From: Thermoleophilia bacterium UBA2241
GTDB lineage: Bacteria > Actinomycetota > Thermoleophilia > UBA2241
DNA length: 48,685 bases
Assembly: GCA_002347645.1 (NCBI GenBank)
Contig: DDYF01000060.1
Coordinates: 128,703 to 177,387 of the forward strand
Reading direction: 5' to 3'
Shown here: positions 47,301-48,685 of the stretch, piece after piece
Layout of the letters: each line of letters begins with the position of its first letter
How positions within the stretch are numbered: position 1 is the stretch's first letter
The notes under the pieces: generated by a model
The model's database searches: none
Seen by the model: only the letters and a program-made list of their open reading frames with translations
Told to the model about the DNA's origin: nothing
Program-made: the position numbers and the translations under genes

Positions 47301-48685
47301 CCGCTCGCGCCCTGGAGAAAATCGTCCACCATGCTCTGGCCGATGGCGAAGATCACCGTGTCGCAGTCGAGGTCGTGCTCGGTGCCGTCAACGCGGACCG
47401 GCGGCCGCCACCCGCGGGCGTCCGGCTCGCCGAGCGCGCAGGAGCTGAAGGTGATGCCGCAGGCGCGCCCGCTCGCGTCGAGCTTGACCGCGTCGGGCAT
47501 GCACGAGCAGTTGAAGACGATGCCCTCGGCGAGGCCCTCCTCGAGCTCCTCGTCGGAGGCGGGCACCGTCGCGTCGTCCTCGATGCAGTTGATGACGACC
47601 TGCTCGGCGCCGAGGCGCAGGGCGGTGCGGCCGGCGTCGAAGGCCACGTCGCCCCCGCCGATGACGGCGACCTTCTTGCCCATCTCGATCGGCTCGCCGA
47701 CCGTCGCCTTGCGCAGGAGGCCAACGGCGTCGAGCACGTTCGGCGCGTCGGCACCGGGGATCGGCAGCGTGCGGCCGCCCTGCAGGCCGACGGCCAGGTA
47801 GACCGCCTTGAAACCTTCGTCGAGCAGGCCGTCGACCGTGACGTCGGCGCCGCAGCGCACGCCGCACCGCACCTCTACACCGAGGGCGGCGATGCGGTCG
47901 ATGTCCTGCTGGAGCGCCGTCTTGGGGAGGCGGTACTCGGGGATGCCGAAGCGGAGCATGCCGCCCGGCTCGGCCTTGGCCTCATAGACGGTGGTCTCGT
48001 AGCCGAGCAGCGCCAGCTCGCGGGCGGCCGTGAGGCCGCTCGGGCCGGCGCCGACGACGGCGACCTTCTCCTCGTAGGTGACCGCGGCCTTCTCGGGCAG
48101 GGGGACGTTCTCGTTGGCGTAGTCGGTGACGAAGCGCTTGAGGCTGCGGATCGCGATGGGGTCGTCGACCTCGCCGCGCGTGCAGTCGACCTCGCACTTG
48201 GCCGTGCACACGCGGCCGCAGACGGCGGGGAAGGGGTTGGGCTCGCTGGCGACCGTGTAAGCCTCGGCGAACTTGCCGTTGCGGACGAGGGCGACATAGC
48301 CCTGCGCCGACGTGGCCACCGCGCAGGCGCGCTTGCAGGGCGAGTGCCCCTTCTTGGTCACCGCGTAGGTGTTGGGGATCGCCTGAGGATAGAGCTTGAA
48401 GATCGCTTTGCGCTCGCCGAGCCCCTCGTTGTACGGGTCGGGGACGACGACGGGGCAGACCGGCGCGCACTCGCCGCAGCTGGTGCACTTGTCGGGGTCC
48501 ACGAAGCGGGCGTGGTGGAAGACCTTGGCCTTGAAGTTGCCCGGCTCTCCCTCGAGGCCGGTGAGCTCCGAGTTGGTGACGATGTCGATGTTCAGGTGCC
48601 GCCCGGCCTCGACGAGCTTGGGGGCCAGGGTGCACATCGAGCAGTCGTTGGTGGGGAAGGTCTTGTCGAGCTGTGCCATGTGCCC
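44357..48685 (-). CDS. hdrA: Tandem HdrA fusion with internal GltD-like NAD(P)H:FAD module (partial)
   Basis: At least 1442 aa; the start lies beyond the right edge. The first visible residues, GHMAQLDKTFPTNDCSMC, are the middle of an HdrA flavin domain, not an N-terminus. Order: HdrA cysteine motif (CSMC near 48640), ferredoxin CTSCGECAPVCP (near 48470), then a GltD/NfnB-type Fe-S and flavin unit (CGRVCTAKCEVDC, GAGPSGL near 48045, GGGDVAFDAG near 47655). A CLDCAVCSECFECVRACGP cluster (near 46920) and the rest of the first HdrA (QCVGSRDQEHQYCSSVCC) follow. A second HdrA unit starts FVCHCGSNIAGVIGV, with GGGVAGM near 45610 and CAGSLDERKPYCSRTCC. Two C-terminal ferredoxin motifs lie at 44575-44440. 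The second unit lacks the FPTNDCSMC motif. It probably forms the flavin core of MetFV-HdrABC-MvhD. Confidence 0.93.
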   Translation of the reverse strand, partial: GHMAQLDKTFPTNDCSMCTLAPKLVEAGRHLNIDIVTNSELTGLEGEPGNFKAKVFHHARFVDPDKCTSCGECAPVCPVVVPDPYNEGLGERKAIFKLYPQAIPNTYAVTKKGHSPCKRACAVATSAQGYVALVRNGKFAEAYTVASEPNPFPAVCGRVCTAKCEVDCTRGEVDDPIAIRSLKRFVTDYANENVPLPEKAAVTYEEKVAVVGAGPSGLTAARELALLGYETTVYEAKAEPGGMLRFGIPEYRLPKTALQQDIDRIAALGVEVRCGVRCGADVTVDGLLDEGFKAVYLAVGLQGGRTLPIPGADAPNVLDAVGLLRKATVGEPIEMGKKVAVIGGGDVAFDAGRTALRLGAEQVVINCIEDDATVPASDEELEEGLAEGIVFNCSCMPDAVKLDASGRACGITFSSCALGEPDARGWRPPVRVDGTEHDLDCDTVIFAIGQSMVDDFLQGASGIEVERGQIVTDKTTHMTGRAGVFAGGDAAASAPWTAIEAVAAGRRAARSIHDYLRGEELLPVWPDLMDEAKPDDETLAKTEVMARLPMPQLPGAARKVTWDEVNTGFTEEQAVAEAKRCLDCAVCSECFECVRACGPGALLHEERDREFDVEVGAVVMATGFDLHDPGMASEYGYRRYPNVLSALEYERMLSASGPTIGDVKRPSDGEHPTRIAFIQCVGSRDQEHQYCSSVCCMFANKQAMLTIDHVPEAMPEVFLMDMRAQGKGFDAFYQRALERGVSFIRSRPSMIKEDPLTKNLLIDWEDEQGAMRTSEYDMVVLSAGLEPARKAQEAAGRLGIELNRHGFCKLEEFEPMATSREGVFVVGPFGEPKDIPDSVAQASAAAAQVMTGLADSRGTLTVEKEYPTERDTTQEDARIGVFVCHCGSNIAGVIGVESVAEYAKSLPGVVYANDTMYTCSSDSLQLIRETIEKESLNRVVVASCTPRTHEPIFQDTLREAGLNPFLFEMANIRDQASWVHRDEPAKATDKAKDLVRMSVARARLLEPLFKIDVPLTHAAVVIGGGVAGMTAALALGEMGYEVHLVERGPRLGGHVLELGPTIRGGDAAARVAELEQRLVDQPNVRIHLDAELADFHGFIGNFSSVIVTGGTRKDGAPKKQKRTPVDHGVVIVATGSREERPDLYGLGASPRVVTGMDLERMLKEDDPALAEARAVGFVLCAGSLDERKPYCSRTCCQQSIKNAIALKERDPDRPVYVWFKEVRTFGLLEEYYTKARELGVIFTRYDEATKPQVSANGRVEVAFHDPYLAKDLTLPLDLLVLATPAVPTDGVEELSKLLKVPLTADGFFLEAHVKLRPVDFASEGIFLCGSAHYPKGIDEAISQAYAAAGRAAAILAKPALKAGGVVAEVDQDKCAACLTCVRICPYEVPIIEADTRKAKIEAAACQGCGICVSECPVKAITLHHYTDNQIFAKEEALFMEVS

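Noticed and set aside
44357..48679. ATG 48679 as the true start of hdrA
   Set aside because: The residues there (GHMAQLDKTFPTNDC) belong to the inside of the HdrA flavin domain; the frame is open to the window edge.
1..48685. CRISPR arrays, insertion sequences, prophage, rRNA genes
   Set aside because: No regular spaced repeats, transposase, integrase, phage or rRNA-like sequence was seen.

Overview
This is a high-GC bacterial chromosome segment (about 70 % G+C by eye, GTG and TTG starts common, many 4-bp ATGA/GTGA overlaps, some apparently leaderless genes). The gene content points to an uncultured, largely anaerobic actinobacterial-type lineage with Wood-Ljungdahl-type C1 metabolism: a heterodisulfide-reductase-linked methylene-tetrahydrofolate reductase, a corrinoid methylamine methyltransferase, a B12-dependent ribonucleotide reductase and a bacterial A/V-type ATPase. 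The taxonomic placement is inference; no rRNA gene lies in the window.

Layout. 1-7.3 kb (minus): a complete minimal V/A-type ATPase operon in the order E, DUF2764, A, B, D, I, K, with Na+-type ligand residues in subunit K. 7.3-11 kb (minus): a HEAT-repeat membrane protein, a metallophosphoesterase and an APC permease. 11.3-14.6 kb (plus): succinate dehydrogenase/fumarate reductase sdhCDAB. 14.6-17.9 kb: a TetR repressor divergent from mttB-mttC, with a perfect 22-bp palindrome between them. mttB has an in-frame amber codon at the position where pyrrolysine sits in trimethylamine methyltransferase. 17.9-25 kb: EamA exporter, macro-domain protein, cation/proton antiporter, S58 peptidase, ornithine-cyclodeaminase homologue, a DUF1786 protein and a polyprenol-phosphate glycosyltransferase. 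25-28.1 kb: nrdR-nrdJ with a structured leader and a NrdR box; nrdJ carries an AT-rich patch exactly over its active-site block. 28.2-30.7 kb: Gls24/AmaP envelope-stress genes and a HAD phosphatase. 31-33.9 kb (minus): a tightly overlapped six-gene operon of three short ferritin/rubrerythrin-like proteins, two paralogous SAM methyltransferases and a 65-aa protein, divergent from a cysteine-bearing SufR-like regulator. This is the best candidate for an undescribed system. 34.9-40.2 kb: PAS protein, ZIP transporter, K+/H+ antiporter, MBL-like hydrolase, and an SPFH protein with an Arc-type ribbon-helix-helix protein. 40.2-48.7 kb (minus): a decayed beta-propeller fragment, then hdrA-mvhD-metV-metF-hdrC-hdrB, with hdrA cut by the right edge of the window.

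How it could work together (inference): MttB/MttC would demethylate trimethylamine and load the methyl group on a corrinoid. An unlinked methyltransferase would pass it to tetrahydrofolate, and MetFV-HdrABC-MvhD would interconvert methyl- and methylene-THF while coupling electrons to NAD(P)H and ferredoxin. The Na+-type ATPase would use or build the ion gradient. Pyrrolysine synthesis genes (pylTSBCD), the corrinoid activase and the methyl-corrinoid:THF methyltransferase were not found here and must lie elsewhere if the scheme is right. At least eight other genes in the window end in TAG, so amber also works as an ordinary stop in this genome.
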